Source: a bacterium
GTDB taxonomy: Bacteria > Pseudomonadota > Alphaproteobacteria > SP197
Direction of reading: 5' to 3'
Length of the DNA stretch: 64,000 nucleotides
NCBI GenBank assembly: GCA_028821455.1
Contig: JAPPGE010000069.1
Location: forward strand, 1 to 64,000
Shown: in pieces, positions 7,739 through 16,134 of the stretch
How the letters are laid out: every line of letters begins with the position of its first letter
Position numbering within the stretch: the stretch's first letter is position 1
Notes under the pieces: model-generated
What the model was told of the DNA's origin: nothing
Database searches by the model: none
Seen by the model: only the letters and a program-made list of their open reading frames with translations
Position numbers and translations under genes: made by a program

Positions 7739-9583
7739 ATGGCAGGAGCCGTGGAAACGGACATGCCCAGGGTGGCGCGCTTCGAACCGTTCTCGCTCAT
7801 CTGGCTATGCGGTCTGGTCGGACTGGCGATTGTCGCCAGCCTCGCCTTCGATCCCTACCTTGCCTATGTCGCGACGTCGTGGGTCATCTTCGGATTGCTG
7901 GGTCTCAGCCTTGACCTGGTGTGGGGCAGGGGCGGGATCCTGAGCCTCGGACAGACAGCATTCTACGGTGTGGGCGGCTACCTTGGCAGTATCACAGCGA
8001 TCAATTGTGCATCCCTCACCGGGAACACACTCATCTGGTCACTGCCGGTGGGTATGGCGACGGGCGCGGCGACGGCGATTCTGATCGGTGGTCTCACATT
8101 CTACGGTCGTCTCGGTCCGCTTCAGACGACCATCATCACCTACACCTTCACGCTGGTGCTGTGGACCGTCGCGGTATCATTCACGACCACAATAGGTGAC
8201 GCCGTTGTCGGTGGCGACAATGGGATGTCGAACATCCCGGGGTACGTCCTTGGTTTTGGGCATGACGCTCCGTTGCTCGAGCCGGGAGCGATGTTCCTCA
8301 CCGTCGCCGTCATCGCCACCATAGCCTGGTATGCCAGTCACGTCCTGATGCGCTCGCCGTTCGGACTGGTGATCGACTGTATACGCATGGATCCGGTCAA
8401 GGCCGAGCTTCTCGGTTACGATGTCCGGCTCTACCAGCTTCTTCTCTTCACGATTGCCGGAGCTGTTGCGGGCCTTGCCGGCGCCCTGTTCGGCGCCTGG
8501 GCCAACTATCTCAACCCTTCCGTCTTCAGTGTCCAGGAGGCCCTGCTGGTGCCGATCTATGTCCTCGTCGGGGGCAGGGGATCACTGGTGGGGGCCTTTC
8601 TTGGAGCCCTCATGGTGGGAGGGCTGTCCTTCTGGCTTGGCGGAGGCGTCATCGGCGGCCAGACCACTCTCGTCATGGGCGCCTGCCTCATCCTGCTGGT
8701 GATATTTCTGCGTAACGGGCTGACCGGGGGTCTTCGTGATCTCGCGGAAATGACGAGGCACCTGGCGATGCGACGCGGCGAGGGTGAGGACGACGATTCG
8801 CGCGAGCCCAGTCTCAACGTGGACTTCGAGCGTCTCGACCTGCTGCGCGCTACGGAAGGAGAACCGGTAATTCTGGAGACCGAAGACACGTTCAAGCGTT
8901 TCGGCGGGGTGATCCCGGTGAGGCATGTTTCCCAGTCCTTCTCCCCGGGGCGGGTGCGGTGCCTCATCGGCCCCAACGGCGCCGGAAAGAGCTCCTATCT
9001 CAAGGCCTGTACGGGTGTTTACAAGCCTGATGGTGGGAGCATTACGCTGGCCGGCCAGGACATCACGAAGACCGACCCCTTTCGAAGGGTGCGCATGGGG
9101 CTGGGCATCAAGAACCAGAGGGCACAGGTGTTTGCCGGTCTTGACGTGCGTCGTAACCTCTGGGTTGCCGCCTACAGCCGCAGCCGGGATGCACGAACGG
9201 CCGACTGGATCACGGCGGAAATGCTCCACATGCTTGGCATGCGGAATTCGGCATCAAGGCCGGCGAGTGAGCTGTCCCACGGGGAGCAGCAGTGGCTGGA
9301 TCTGGGCATGGTGCTTGCTCTGGGCCCTGATGTCATCCTGCTCGATGAGCCCGCAGCGGGCATGACCAACGAGGAGCGTCGTCAGCTGTCACACATGGTC
9401 CGGGCACTTGCCAGGACCGCCTCCGTGGTGGTGGTGGAGCATGACATGGACTTCGTGCGCACACTCGATGCCGATGTCACGGTCCTTCACCAGGGTGAAG
9501 TGTTTGCCCGTGGCGACATCGAGGCGCTGCGCCAGGACGACCGGGTGCTCGACATCTACCTGGGCCGTCATCAGCATGTTTGA
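7739..9583 (+). CDS. Fused ABC permease-ATPase, LivM-LivG (UrtC-UrtD) like
   Basis: A 614-residue fusion. Residues 1-325 form the LivM/UrtC permease (GLSLDLVWGRGGILSLGQTA at 55-74, coupling region CIRMDPVKAELLGYDVR at 214-230). Residues 330-375 are a charged cytoplasmic linker. Residues 377-614 are the LivG/UrtD ATPase, with Walker A GPNGAGKSS at 411-419, signature LSHGEQQ at 512-518 and Walker B ILLDEP at 533-538 followed by VVVVEHDMDFVR. In most genomes these are two genes; fused forms do occur, and the reading frame here is continuous without a weak spot. The start follows the previous stop by 4 nt; ATG 7763 is an alternative. The stop overlaps the next start. Confidence 0.9.
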   Translation: MAGAVETDMPRVARFEPFSLIWLCGLVGLAIVASLAFDPYLAYVATSWVIFGLLGLSLDLVWGRGGILSLGQTAFYGVGGYLGSITAINCASLTGNTLIWSLPVGMATGAATAILIGGLTFYGRLGPLQTTIITYTFTLVLWTVAVSFTTTIGDAVVGGDNGMSNIPGYVLGFGHDAPLLEPGAMFLTVAVIATIAWYASHVLMRSPFGLVIDCIRMDPVKAELLGYDVRLYQLLLFTIAGAVAGLAGALFGAWANYLNPSVFSVQEALLVPIYVLVGGRGSLVGAFLGALMVGGLSFWLGGGVIGGQTTLVMGACLILLVIFLRNGLTGGLRDLAEMTRHLAMRRGEGEDDDSREPSLNVDFERLDLLRATEGEPVILETEDTFKRFGGVIPVRHVSQSFSPGRVRCLIGPNGAGKSSYLKACTGVYKPDGGSITLAGQDITKTDPFRRVRMGLGIKNQRAQVFAGLDVRRNLWVAAYSRSRDARTADWITAEMLHMLGMRNSASRPASELSHGEQQWLDLGMVLALGPDVILLDEPAAGMTNEERRQLSHMVRALARTASVVVVEHDMDFVRTLDADVTVLHQGEVFARGDIEALRQDDRVLDIYLGRHQHV

Positions 9584-10274
9584 AATCACTGACGCAACCG
9601 GCGGCTACGGCAAGACGCGGATCATCCGCAACGTGTCGATGAAAGTGAACACCGGGGAAGTTGTGGCACTTCTGGGGAGGAATGGTGTCGGCAAGTCGAC
9701 GTTGCTGAAGTACATCATGGGACTGATCGATGTCTTCGGTGGACAGGTATCACTCGATGGCGCACCGCTTCCCGCTTCCACTGCGCGGCGCGCCCGTGCC
9801 GGACTCGGCTACGTGCCGCAGGGCCGCTATGTCTTCCCGCGTCTCACCGTGACGGAGAATATCGCGGCAGCGGCCATCGGTTGCGGCCTTGACAGGAAGG
9901 AGGCGGTCGAACGGGCGCTCAGTGACTTCCCCATCCTCTACGAGAAAGCTGAGGCATTGGCCGGCAGCCTGAGTGGCGGCCAGCAGCAGATCCTCGCCAT
10001 CGCCCGCGCCCTGGCCACGCGCCCCAGAGTGCTGATGCTCGATGAGCCAAGCGAGGGTGTCCAGCCATCCATTGTCGACGAGATTGCCGGCATTCTCATG
10101 GCGATGAAGGATGAGGCAACTCTCACCATCATCATCGCCGAGCAGAATCTCGATTTTTGTCTTTCCCTTGCCGAGCGGGCCTACGTCATGGCGGGTGGCA
10201 CCATCGCCCGGGAAGTCACACGCGATGAACTTGTCGGCGACCGCGAACTGCTGCACGACCTGCTCGGGGTATGA
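9576..10274 (+). CDS. ABC transporter ATP-binding protein, LivF/UrtE-like
   Basis: The second ATPase of the importer, 232 residues. Walker A is LGRNGVGKST at 33-42, the signature is LSGGQQQ, and Walker B is VLMLDEPSEGVQPSIVDEI. The 'EGxQPSI' wording after Walker B is characteristic of UrtE/LivF subunits. The ATG at 9576 lies inside the end of the preceding fusion gene (8-nt overlap), consistent with translational coupling. It would heterodimerise with the C-terminal domain of the fusion protein. Confidence 0.92.
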   Translation: MFEITDATGGYGKTRIIRNVSMKVNTGEVVALLGRNGVGKSTLLKYIMGLIDVFGGQVSLDGAPLPASTARRARAGLGYVPQGRYVFPRLTVTENIAAAAIGCGLDRKEAVERALSDFPILYEKAEALAGSLSGGQQQILAIARALATRPRVLMLDEPSEGVQPSIVDEIAGILMAMKDEATLTIIIAEQNLDFCLSLAERAYVMAGGTIAREVTRDELVGDRELLHDLLGV

Positions 10275-10303
10275 CGGCGCACGAAGAAGGAGGACGAGGG
10301 GCC

Positions 10304-10489
10304 ATGACACGCGTGACGGGTGAGCAGGTGATCGGTTATCGCCGGGCCATGGGGCGGCCGGACCTTGCGGATGCCGATGTCGACCGTGTGGTCGACATAC
10401 TCAACGATGCCCTCGGGGCGCTCGCCGGTCTCGATGATGTATCGTGGGTGGAGCCGACACCTCACTTCCGGGTCGAGCGCCATGACTGA
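10304..10489 (+). CDS. AtzG/GatC-like small amidase partner (DUF4089-like)
   Basis: A 61-residue protein placed immediately before the amidase, overlapping its start by 8 nt. It has a helical pattern (DLADADVDRVVDILNDALGA) and a C-terminal segment (VEPTPHFRVE) resembling AtzG, the small subunit that binds the AtzE amidase in cyanuric-acid breakdown, and more distantly GatC. Similarity is by pattern and position, not by strong identity. ATG 10304 is preferred because AGAAGGAGG ends about 10 nt upstream; an earlier ATG at 10271 overlaps the ATPase stop. It is likely a structural or stability partner of the amidase. Confidence 0.55.
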   Translation: MTRVTGEQVIGYRRAMGRPDLADADVDRVVDILNDALGALAGLDDVSWVEPTPHFRVERHD

Positions 10490-11879
10490 GGTCCCCCTCA
10501 ACGAACTGGAAGTCGGCGACCTCGTCCGTCGTCTGCATCACCGTGACATCACCGCTGTCGCCCTCGCCGAGGCCTGCCTTGCCGCCTCGGCGAGGGTGCG
10601 TGACACGATCAATGCCCATGTTGCCCTTGACGAAGGGAAGGTCATCGCCGAGGCCCGGGCACTCGACGACATGAGGGCAGGTGGCGTCGTTGCCGGCCCG
10701 CTCCACGGCATCCCGGTGGCGGTCAAGGACAACTTCTGGACCAGGGACTATCCGACAACAGCGTGCTCCCGGGTTCTCGCCGTTGCACCCGTCGGCATCG
10801 ATGCGACGGTTGTGGGACGACTGCGGGCTGCCGGCGCCATTGTCTTCGGCAAGACCAACATGCATGAATGGGCCTACGGCGCGACGAATACGTCGTCGGC
10901 ATTCGGTCCGGTACACAATCCATGGAACCCCGGTCACATCTCGGGAGGATCGAGCGGCGGATCCGCAGCCGCCCTGGCGGCGCGTGTCGTGCCTGCGGCC
11001 CTGGGCAGTGATACGGGCGGATCAGTGAGAATACCCGCGGCGGCATGTGGAGTCTGTGGGCTCAAGCCGACCTACGGGCGTCTCAGCCGATTCGGAGTCC
11101 TGCCGCTCTCGTTCTCGCTCGATGTCGCGGGACCCATGGCCCGTTCGGCGCGGGATCTGGAAATTCTCCTCGACGTCCTTTCCGGCGAAGACCCGAAGGA
11201 CCCTACGACCCGTGTCGACAGGCGTGCCGCCGCGAGGTCGGGCAATCCTCGACTCGCGGTGTTGCGTGGCGAGGGGATTCTCTGTGACGAGGACGTCGGG
11301 CACGCCTTCGAGAATGCTCTTGGCGTGTTCCGGGAAGCGGGTTGCACCATCACCGAAATTGAGGTGCCGGGGCTTGAGCGCGGATTTGGCATCTGGAAAG
11401 TCATCATGCTGGCAGAGGCGTCCGCCTGGCATGCACGATACCTGGAAACCCATGTCGACTCGTACGGAGAGGACGTCAGGATTCAGCTGCAGGCCGGGCA
11501 GCACATCGCCGCCGTCGACTATCTCAAGGCCCAGCAGTTCAGGACCCACCTTGTCGCCAGGTTTCGGGAACTCCTCGAGCACCACGACGCCGCGTGCATG
11601 CCAACCCTCCCCGTTGCCGCACCGGCAATCGGGGAAACGGACCTCACAGTTGGCACAAGACGGATCTCCGCGCAGGACGCGATGACGGTGATGCCATGGA
11701 TCGCCAATCTGACGGGCCTGCCGGCTGTCTCGATCCCCTCGGGACGCAATTCAGCGGGTCTGCCGGTCGCGCTGACCCTGATGGGTCGCCCATTCGGGGA
11801 AGAGACCATTCTCGACATGGCCGGAGCATTCCAGTCTGTCACGGGCTGGCATACCCTCAAGCCTGACATGGTGGCTTGA
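10482..11879 (+). CDS. Amidase-signature family hydrolase (AtzE/GatA-like)
   Basis: A 465-residue amidase with the Ser-cisSer-Lys triad in place: Lys82 in [11 protein letters not shown], the cis-Ser in GGSSGGS at 155-161, and nucleophile Ser181 in [13 protein letters not shown]. It hydrolyses a C-N amide bond. The AtzG-like gene before it points to AtzE (1-carboxybiuret hydrolase) type enzymes rather than GatA, and no gatB is present. Co-transcription with the urea/amide-type importer suggests that the imported compound or a product of it is the substrate (inference). The ATG at 10482 gives the standard N-terminus ([13 protein letters not shown]). Confidence 0.9.
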   Translation: MTEVPLNELEVGDLVRRLHHRDITAVALAEACLAASARVRDTINAHVALDEGKVIAEARALDDMRAGGVVAGPLHGIPVAVKDNFWTRDYPTTACSRVLAVAPVGIDATVVGRLRAAGAIVFGKTNMHEWAYGATNTSSAFGPVHNPWNPGHISGGSSGGSAAALAARVVPAALGSDTGGSVRIPAAACGVCGLKPTYGRLSRFGVLPLSFSLDVAGPMARSARDLEILLDVLSGEDPKDPTTRVDRRAAARSGNPRLAVLRGEGILCDEDVGHAFENALGVFREAGCTITEIEVPGLERGFGIWKVIMLAEASAWHARYLETHVDSYGEDVRIQLQAGQHIAAVDYLKAQQFRTHLVARFRELLEHHDAACMPTLPVAAPAIGETDLTVGTRRISAQDAMTVMPWIANLTGLPAVSIPSGRNSAGLPVALTLMGRPFGEETILDMAGAFQSVTGWHTLKPDMVA

Positions 11880-11932
11880 TTTCCCGTGCTGCGCCGGGGG
11901 CGCAGACGGTCTCGATCATTCAGGGCTTCGGG

Positions 11933-13153
11933 ATGGCGCGAGGGATGGACAAGAGACTTCTTGAACTGATGACCCGTTCGGAGCGGGACAGGGTCATGGC
12001 ACCGATCGGCGAGGCCATGACACTCCCCTCCCAGGCCTTCACGGATGCCGCATGGCATGCGCTTGAGGTGGAGCGGATCTTCGCGCGGAACTGGACCGCC
12101 GTCATGTTCGCCGTGGAACTTCCGTGTGCCGGGGATGCCCGGCCGTTCGATCTCTTCGATCAGCCGCTGCTGGCGGTCCGGGGGCGAGACGGGACGTTGC
12201 GCGTCTTTCACAACATCGTCCCATATGACGGCTGCCTGGCCCTGCTGCGTCCGGCAAGGGGCCTGGAGTTCATCGACACTCCCTACCATGGCCTTCGCTA
12301 CGACCTCGACGGCCGCCTTGTGGGCGCGCCCTACTGGGATGGCAGTCCAGATGCCGGCCCCGAGGCCCTGGATGGATGGCCATGCGATCTCGTCGAGGTT
12401 CCGAGCGCCGAGCGGTTTGGCACTCTCTTCATCAATTCCGATGGCGATGCACCGGATATCGATGAGTGGTTGATGCCCTGGCGCCGCCTCGTGGGCACCG
12501 ACTTTGCCATCGACCGTCTGGTCCCTGCCCGCGACGGCGACGGACAGCCGCTCATCGAAGAGAGAACCGTCAACACCAACTGGAAGACCTACCAGGAAAA
12601 CGCATCCATCAACCTCCTCCATGAAGCCTTTACACACGACATCTACCGCAAGTCTCCCGAAGTTCCGCGGGTCGGAGCGGCCGGAGAGCCCCGCTTCGAG
12701 CTCACCATGGAGGGCTCACTCCTTGCCTTCGCCCATTCCCGTGAGCAATCCGGCGCCACATATGACGAAGTTCACCTTCCCTCGGCCGGTCACGATACCG
12801 GCATCGTGCCCGAACGGGGCTACTTCACGACACTCTATCCCAACGTCAACATTCCGCTGCTCGACACCTTCGCCAAGGTCAACATCGCCCTGCCGCTGGG
12901 TCCGGGCGTCACGGAGTTGAGACACCTGCGGTTCTATGCTCCCGAAGCACTCGAGGATCCCGCCTTCCAGGATCAGGAATTGCAGGTGCAAGGATTGTTC
13001 GATGTCGTTCACGCGGAAGACAGGATCATGATCGAGGCCGTGCAGGCCGCACGCCGCAGCCCAGTGTGCCTCCAGCATTACTACGCACCGTTCTGGGACA
13101 GGCTCCACCACCGCTTCAACCAGCTCGTCATGGCGGATATGGAGCGGACCTGA
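11933..13153 (+). CDS. Rieske-oxygenase alpha-subunit homologue lacking the Rieske ligands
   Basis: About 406 residues with end-to-end similarity in layout to CMO/GbcA-type ring-hydroxylating oxygenases. In the Rieske domain the expected C-x-H...C-x2-H becomes Val96-Pro-Tyr98 (FHNIVPYDG) and Thr116-x2-His119 (IDTPYHGLRYDLDGRL). Spacing is normal, but three of four cluster ligands are gone. In the catalytic domain, NWKTYQENASINLLHEAFTH keeps both iron histidines (230, 235) while the bridging Asp/Glu is Asn227; an Asp candidate remains in HAEDRIMIEAVQ. It probably cannot take electrons through its own 2Fe-2S centre. Last gene of the amide operon. Start is uncertain (TTG 11876 overlaps the amidase stop; ATG 11933 or 11945). 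Confidence 0.82.
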   Translation: MARGMDKRLLELMTRSERDRVMAPIGEAMTLPSQAFTDAAWHALEVERIFARNWTAVMFAVELPCAGDARPFDLFDQPLLAVRGRDGTLRVFHNIVPYDGCLALLRPARGLEFIDTPYHGLRYDLDGRLVGAPYWDGSPDAGPEALDGWPCDLVEVPSAERFGTLFINSDGDAPDIDEWLMPWRRLVGTDFAIDRLVPARDGDGQPLIEERTVNTNWKTYQENASINLLHEAFTHDIYRKSPEVPRVGAAGEPRFELTMEGSLLAFAHSREQSGATYDEVHLPSAGHDTGIVPERGYFTTLYPNVNIPLLDTFAKVNIALPLGPGVTELRHLRFYAPEALEDPAFQDQELQVQGLFDVVHAEDRIMIEAVQAARRSPVCLQHYYAPFWDRLHHRFNQLVMADMERT

Positions 13154-13192
13154 ACTCCACCCGGGATGGCGTCCGACTCCGAGGCGGAGTCT

Positions 13193-15292
13193 TCAGGAAA
13201 GCCGGCGAAGACGGCTTCCGTCAGGGTCGGTCACCAGGAGATGCGGGCTTGCGGATCCGATCCGCACCTCGCGGGATGCCGGGTGGGGAGTGACGGTGCC
13301 GGTGAGGAGATCGATCGAAAGAACGGGGTGACCGGACCAGGCGACAGTGAGGGCTGCTGACTGGTCCTCCGGCACCACCAGCACCAGCGGGTTGCCGGCT
13401 TCCATCATCTCAAGGCATCGCCCTCCTGCAAGGTTCCTGGCGGCGCCAGGCGAAATCTCGTCGTCGACGATGTCGAAGGCCGCATGCATGTGGCGCACCA
13501 CGTGATAGGCGGGACGCGGGTTGCAGAGACGGTCGAGAACGCCGGACCGGGGGAAGTAGCCTCGGTCGATGTCGACCAGGGTGTCGGCGAACACGGTGAC
13601 ATTGGAAAAGGTCATGGCGGCCGCCATGACCTCGGCAATCCGCCTGACGGTGAGGGCGTCGTCCATGACCGGACTGGCCGGACTGGTTCCGGCCATGCGC
13701 ATGTGGATATGGGCCCTGAGGCCGAGGCCGGTTGCCACGGCGCTTGCCGCTGCCACCGTTTCCCAGACCGGCATGTCGAGTGTGAGGCGGAAGACCACGC
13801 CGGCGAGCACGCCATCGAGTGCCGGCAGCCTTGCGATTGCGGTGACCTCGTCTGTGTCGGAGGCAAGGAATCCCTGGTTGATCGAATGGTAGTACTTTCC
13901 CGCCTCGGCGCGCTGTTCGTCAATCGAACGCAGGCGCGACAGGACGAGTGGCATACCGGCGCCCTTGGCGGCAGAGGCGATGGGGCCGATGTCACGGTTG
14001 ATAACCTCGGGATTGACGGCGACGTCCCAGGTCCGAAAGAGGTCGTGGTGGGCCCTGAGGCGGTCCATCAGGTCGCCGGTAGGGGCGCCGAACGACATGA
14101 GCGTGAAGAGGTGGCCGTGTTCCGCCAGCACGTTCATGCGCGCGACATTGGCCTCGTTCACGAGATCGCGTACCGGCACCCTCAAGGGCCGAACGGCCAT
14201 GTCCCACAGGGCGAGCAGAGGGTAGTCGTTGCGCACGGTCTTGCGATCAAACTCGTCCAGACCGCCGGTGGGAGGAATTTCGACAATCTCCATCCAGTTG
14301 TGGCGCATATCGAATCCGAACGCGGCACGCCGGTTTTGGCGTGGATGGATGGCAGCGAGACGATGTTCCGGCTCGGTTGCCTGAACCGCACCGGCATCGA
14401 GGGTGTTTCCCCATGTGCGCACGATCTCGATCAGGTGCCTGTACTCGTGGACATGGCAGATCGCATAGCCAAGCTTGGGCCTGTCATTGCGTCCGAATTC
14501 GGTTTCGGCGCCAGGCGAGGCCCTCAGCATCTCGGCGTAGTCAAAGCGCACGAAGGCGGTCGACGGCAGGATGTAGCAGTCGGTCGGGTCGAGCCGGAGG
14601 TACCAGAAGTTGTGGACATGTCCGGCAATCAGGGCTTCGACCCGGTGCTGCCGGGCGAGTCCGAGGAGCCAGGAGCGGCCGGGTTCGCCGATATTGTCAT
14701 AGGACTCGTCCTCGTCTGCGTCCAGGAGACAGGGCGGATAGTGGCTGAACAGGAAGATGCGTCGGCCATGGTGGTTGCGGAGGTCGTCCTCCAGCCAGGC
14801 ACGCTGGCGGTCCTCTGCCTCGAGGTGCGAGTTGATGACCTGGGCGTTGATGATGACGAAGTGGCAGTCCTGGTGATCAAAGGACGTGTACTGGTCGCCG
14901 AAATGGTGTTGCCACAGGGCGAGATGATCCTCGTTGATCCGGGCAGCGGGCGCCCAGTCATTGGGCTTGTCGCCGACGTCGTGGTTGCCGGGTGTGAGCC
15001 AGGCAGGATGGTCGAGGGTATTGAACACCTCGAAGAAGCGCCGGGCCGCATCGGCATAGAGTCCGGGGATCGCCGGAACCGGATGGACGATGTCGCCGAC
15101 GTGAACGACAAAGGCGAGGTCCCGCGCATTGAGGTCCCGGATGACATGGCGCATGCGTCGGTTGGCGAGGCGACCCGATTCGAAGGGCGAATTCGTCTCG
15201 TCCTCGCCCTGGTTGACGTGGGTGTCGGTGATGATGCCGTAACTGAAGAGACGCCTGCCAGGGGCGGTGGATCGATTCGGGGGCTCGGCCAA
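13193..15292 (-). CDS. Calcineurin-like metallophosphoesterase with long C-terminal domain
   Basis: A 699-residue protein. Residues 15-300 form a calcineurin-like phosphoesterase with all metal motifs: TDTHVNQ, VGDIVH, TPGNHDVG, FSHYPP and AGHVHNF. Activity could be phosphodiester or phosphomonoester hydrolysis. About 400 further residues follow. They do not match a family I can name, but alternating hydrophobic strands and helices (MPLVLSRLRSIDE, LDGVLAGVVFRLTLDMPVWE, LGLRAHIHMRM, NVTVFADTLVDIDRGYFPRS) suggest an alpha/beta barrel, perhaps glycosidase-like (inference), ending in a beta-rich tail. No signal peptide is seen. It is convergent with the amide operon and divergent from upp. Confidence 0.8.
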   Translation of the reverse strand: MAEPPNRSTAPGRRLFSYGIITDTHVNQGEDETNSPFESGRLANRRMRHVIRDLNARDLAFVVHVGDIVHPVPAIPGLYADAARRFFEVFNTLDHPAWLTPGNHDVGDKPNDWAPAARINEDHLALWQHHFGDQYTSFDHQDCHFVIINAQVINSHLEAEDRQRAWLEDDLRNHHGRRIFLFSHYPPCLLDADEDESYDNIGEPGRSWLLGLARQHRVEALIAGHVHNFWYLRLDPTDCYILPSTAFVRFDYAEMLRASPGAETEFGRNDRPKLGYAICHVHEYRHLIEIVRTWGNTLDAGAVQATEPEHRLAAIHPRQNRRAAFGFDMRHNWMEIVEIPPTGGLDEFDRKTVRNDYPLLALWDMAVRPLRVPVRDLVNEANVARMNVLAEHGHLFTLMSFGAPTGDLMDRLRAHHDLFRTWDVAVNPEVINRDIGPIASAAKGAGMPLVLSRLRSIDEQRAEAGKYYHSINQGFLASDTDEVTAIARLPALDGVLAGVVFRLTLDMPVWETVAAASAVATGLGLRAHIHMRMAGTSPASPVMDDALTVRRIAEVMAAAMTFSNVTVFADTLVDIDRGYFPRSGVLDRLCNPRPAYHVVRHMHAAFDIVDDEISPGAARNLAGGRCLEMMEAGNPLVLVVPEDQSAALTVAWSGHPVLSIDLLTGTVTPHPASREVRIGSASPHLLVTDPDGSRLRRLS

Positions 15293-15406
15293 GACAGTTC
15301 TCCAGTGAAATTGCTAACGTGGCACGCCAGTCTGAGTCGTATGCCGACCGTCGGTCAATCCACCGGAACCGGTTCAGGGAACGCCGGCGGCAGGAAGGAG
15401 CAACCC

Positions 15407-16033
15407 ATGCCGGGCGTCACCATGATCGATCATCCCCTGGTTCAGCACAGGCTCTCCCTCCTGCGTTCCAGGGAAACCGGAACCCGCCCCTTCCGCCGGA
15501 TCATGCGTGAACTCGCAACGATGGTCGGCTACGAGGTCTTGCGTGATCTGGACCTCGTACGGCGCACCATCGAGACGCCGCTGGCCAGGATGGAGGCACC
15601 GTTTCTCAAGGAAGGAGAACCGGTCCTGATTTCTGTCCTGCGCGCAGGCAACGGATTGCTCGAGGGCATGCTCGAACTGGTGCCATCGGCTCCTGTCGGA
15701 TACGTCGGGCTGGTACGCGACCCGCATACGCTTCAGGCGAGTGAATACTACTTCAAGGTGCCGCGTGATCTCGCCGACAGACCGGTCATTGTTCTCGATC
15801 CAATGCTGGGGACGGCCAACACGGCGTCTGCCGCGTTGTCACGGCTGAAGGGCGCGTCAGCCCGCAGTATCCGGCTAATGTCCCTGCTGGCCGCGCCCGA
15901 GGGAATCGACGCTCTGGCGAAAGCCCATCCGGACGTTCCGGTCTTCACCGCCGCCGTCGACCAGTCTCTCGACGATCATGGCTACCTGGTGCCCGGTCTC
16001 GGAGATGCCGGCGACCGGCTGTGTGGAACGTGA
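15407..16033 (+). CDS. upp: Uracil phosphoribosyltransferase-like protein
   Basis: A 208-residue protein of normal UPRT length; the family makes UMP from uracil and PRPP in pyrimidine salvage. N-terminal (IDHPLVQHRLSLLRSRETGT), middle (SVLRAGNGLLEGMLELVPSA) and C-terminal uracil-site (GYLVPGLGDAGDRLCGT) motifs match. The PRPP loop, however, reads DPMLGTANTASA at 131-142 where E. coli and most homologues have DPMLATGGS, so two loop glycines are Ala and Asn. A strong AGGAAGGAG precedes the ATG at 15407. Either a functional variant or a paralogue with another nucleobase substrate. Confidence 0.85.
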   Translation: MPGVTMIDHPLVQHRLSLLRSRETGTRPFRRIMRELATMVGYEVLRDLDLVRRTIETPLARMEAPFLKEGEPVLISVLRAGNGLLEGMLELVPSAPVGYVGLVRDPHTLQASEYYFKVPRDLADRPVIVLDPMLGTANTASAALSRLKGASARSIRLMSLLAAPEGIDALAKAHPDVPVFTAAVDQSLDDHGYLVPGLGDAGDRLCGT

Positions 16034-16134
16034 TCATGCTCCACAGGCGTCTTTGCGAGGGAAGTCCTGTCCTGCTGGTACGGCTTTCGGCGCGCTGATA
16101 GAAGCCGTGAGTAATACGACCGTGGAGGAAACTC

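Noticed and set aside
13484-15406. Plus-strand open frame running into upp, which would give an 849-residue protein
   Set aside because: The first 640 codons are the mirror of the metallophosphoesterase gene; the strong ribosome-binding site and UPRT N-terminus place the real start at 15407.
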